This document shows, in pieces, positions 31,459 through 31,637 of a stretch of DNA of 31,637 nt. The notes below the pieces were generated by a model. It was not told where the DNA came from, made no database searches, and saw only the letters and a program-made list of their open reading frames with translations. How positions within the stretch are numbered: the stretch's first letter is position 1; each line of letters opens with the position of its first letter. A program made the translations under genes and the position numbers. The DNA is taken from the NCBI GenBank assembly GCA_031459655.1, contig JAVKID010000030.1, forward strand, positions 1 to 31,637. The letters are read 5' to 3'. Source of the stretch: Fervidifonticultor_A octavus_A. Lineage in GTDB: Bacteria; Sysuimicrobiota; Sysuimicrobiia; Sysuimicrobiales; Humicultoraceae.

Positions 31459-31637
31459 GACAGTGACGCGAAGTTGGAGGTTCCTTGAAAGTCAGAGAGT
31501 TGATTCGGCTTCTGGAGGAGGACGGATGGCAGTTGAAACGGACCCGGGGAAGCCATCGGCAGTTCAAGCATCCGACGAAGCCTGGCACGGTGACCGTAGC
31601 TGGCAAGGAGGGTCTTGACATCCCGCCGGGCACGCTC
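31453..31637 (+). mobile_element. Integron gene cassette 2, left part (truncated by window edge)
   Basis: Begins with TTAGGC at the right core site of the preceding attC and contains a hicA gene starting 32 bases in, the standard distance for a cassette gene. Its attC, and probably a hicB gene, would lie beyond the window. Confidence 0.8.
31485..31637 (+). CDS. hicA: HicA family mRNA interferase toxin (3' end beyond window)
   Basis: First 51 residues of a HicA toxin, a double-stranded-RNA-binding-like domain that cleaves mRNA until bound by HicB. The sequence has the family start ELIRLLEEDGW, the GSHRQFKHP motif with the catalytic His24, and PGTVTVAG...LDIPPGTL. The start is TTG at 31485, decided by GGAGG (31476-31480) four bases upstream. 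Full HicA proteins are about 60-80 residues, so only the tail is missing. Toxin-antitoxin cassettes are common in chromosomal integrons, where they are thought to stabilise the array. Confidence 0.92.
   Translation, partial: MKVRELIRLLEEDGWQLKRTRGSHRQFKHPTKPGTVTVAGKEGLDIPPGTL

Noticed and set aside
1..31637. tRNA, rRNA, CRISPR arrays and insertion sequences
   Set aside because: No cloverleaf-like sequences, rRNA segments, regularly spaced repeats, transposase genes or terminal inverted repeats were seen.

Overview
This window (31.6 kb, + strand) comes from a GC-rich bacterial chromosome; by eye most of it is about 70% GC. From position 2 to about 29,512 it is packed with housekeeping genes, nearly all on the + strand, many joined by GTGA, ATGA or TGATG stop/start overlaps, with frequent GTG and TTG starts. 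The gene order (comEC, holA, rpsT, hrcA, dnaJ, prmA, rsmE, then phoH, pgpH/yqfF, ybeY, dgkA, cdd, recO) is the chromosomal block known from Bacillus-type genomes. Together with HrcA/CIRCE control and an ArgR/AhrC-type regulator, this suggests a deep-branching, high-GC member of the Firmicutes-Chloroflexi-Armatimonadota side of the tree. A Sysuimicrobiota/CSP1-3-like lineage would fit, but that is a guess.

Layout. 2-2,605: end of comEC, a DUF3006 gene, holA, and rpsT on the minus strand. 2,737-8,264: murJ, then a CIRCE-controlled hrcA-dnaJ-prmA-rsmE unit without grpE and dnaK. 8,293-15,978: an arginine operon argCJBDGH-argR (no argF) whose promoter sits directly against the argC start codon, suggesting a leaderless mRNA. 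16,042-20,057: phoH-pgpH-ybeY-dgkA. 20,054-23,623: a TRAP-TAXI uptake system (fused membrane protein, binding protein, DUF1850 protein) translationally coupled to dgkA. 23,696-26,027: a CNNM/CorC-type CBS membrane protein, a DUF502 protein and cdd. 26,065-28,671: a cytosolic PRC-barrel/MgtE_N/CBS protein paired with an NRAMP-family transporter whose metal-site residues look like the magnesium-type (NRMT) branch. 28,709-29,787: recO and a small membrane protein.

From about 29,790 the composition changes and the sequence becomes the start of an integron cassette array. An attI-like site lies at 29,985-30,038. A complete cassette (30,033-31,452) encodes a coiled-coil protein with a PD-(D/E)XK-like nuclease domain and ends in a clearly recognisable 115-bp attC site (31,344-31,458). 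A second cassette, cut by the window edge, begins with a hicA toxin gene. The R'' box of the attC is the exact complement of the first bases of its own cassette, which fixes the cassette boundaries. No integron integrase gene is present between the attI-like site and recO or anywhere else in the window.

Two points deserve most attention: the integron array with a nuclease-like cassette and no adjacent integrase, and the pairing of a channel-less MgtE-type magnesium sensor with an NRMT-like transporter.
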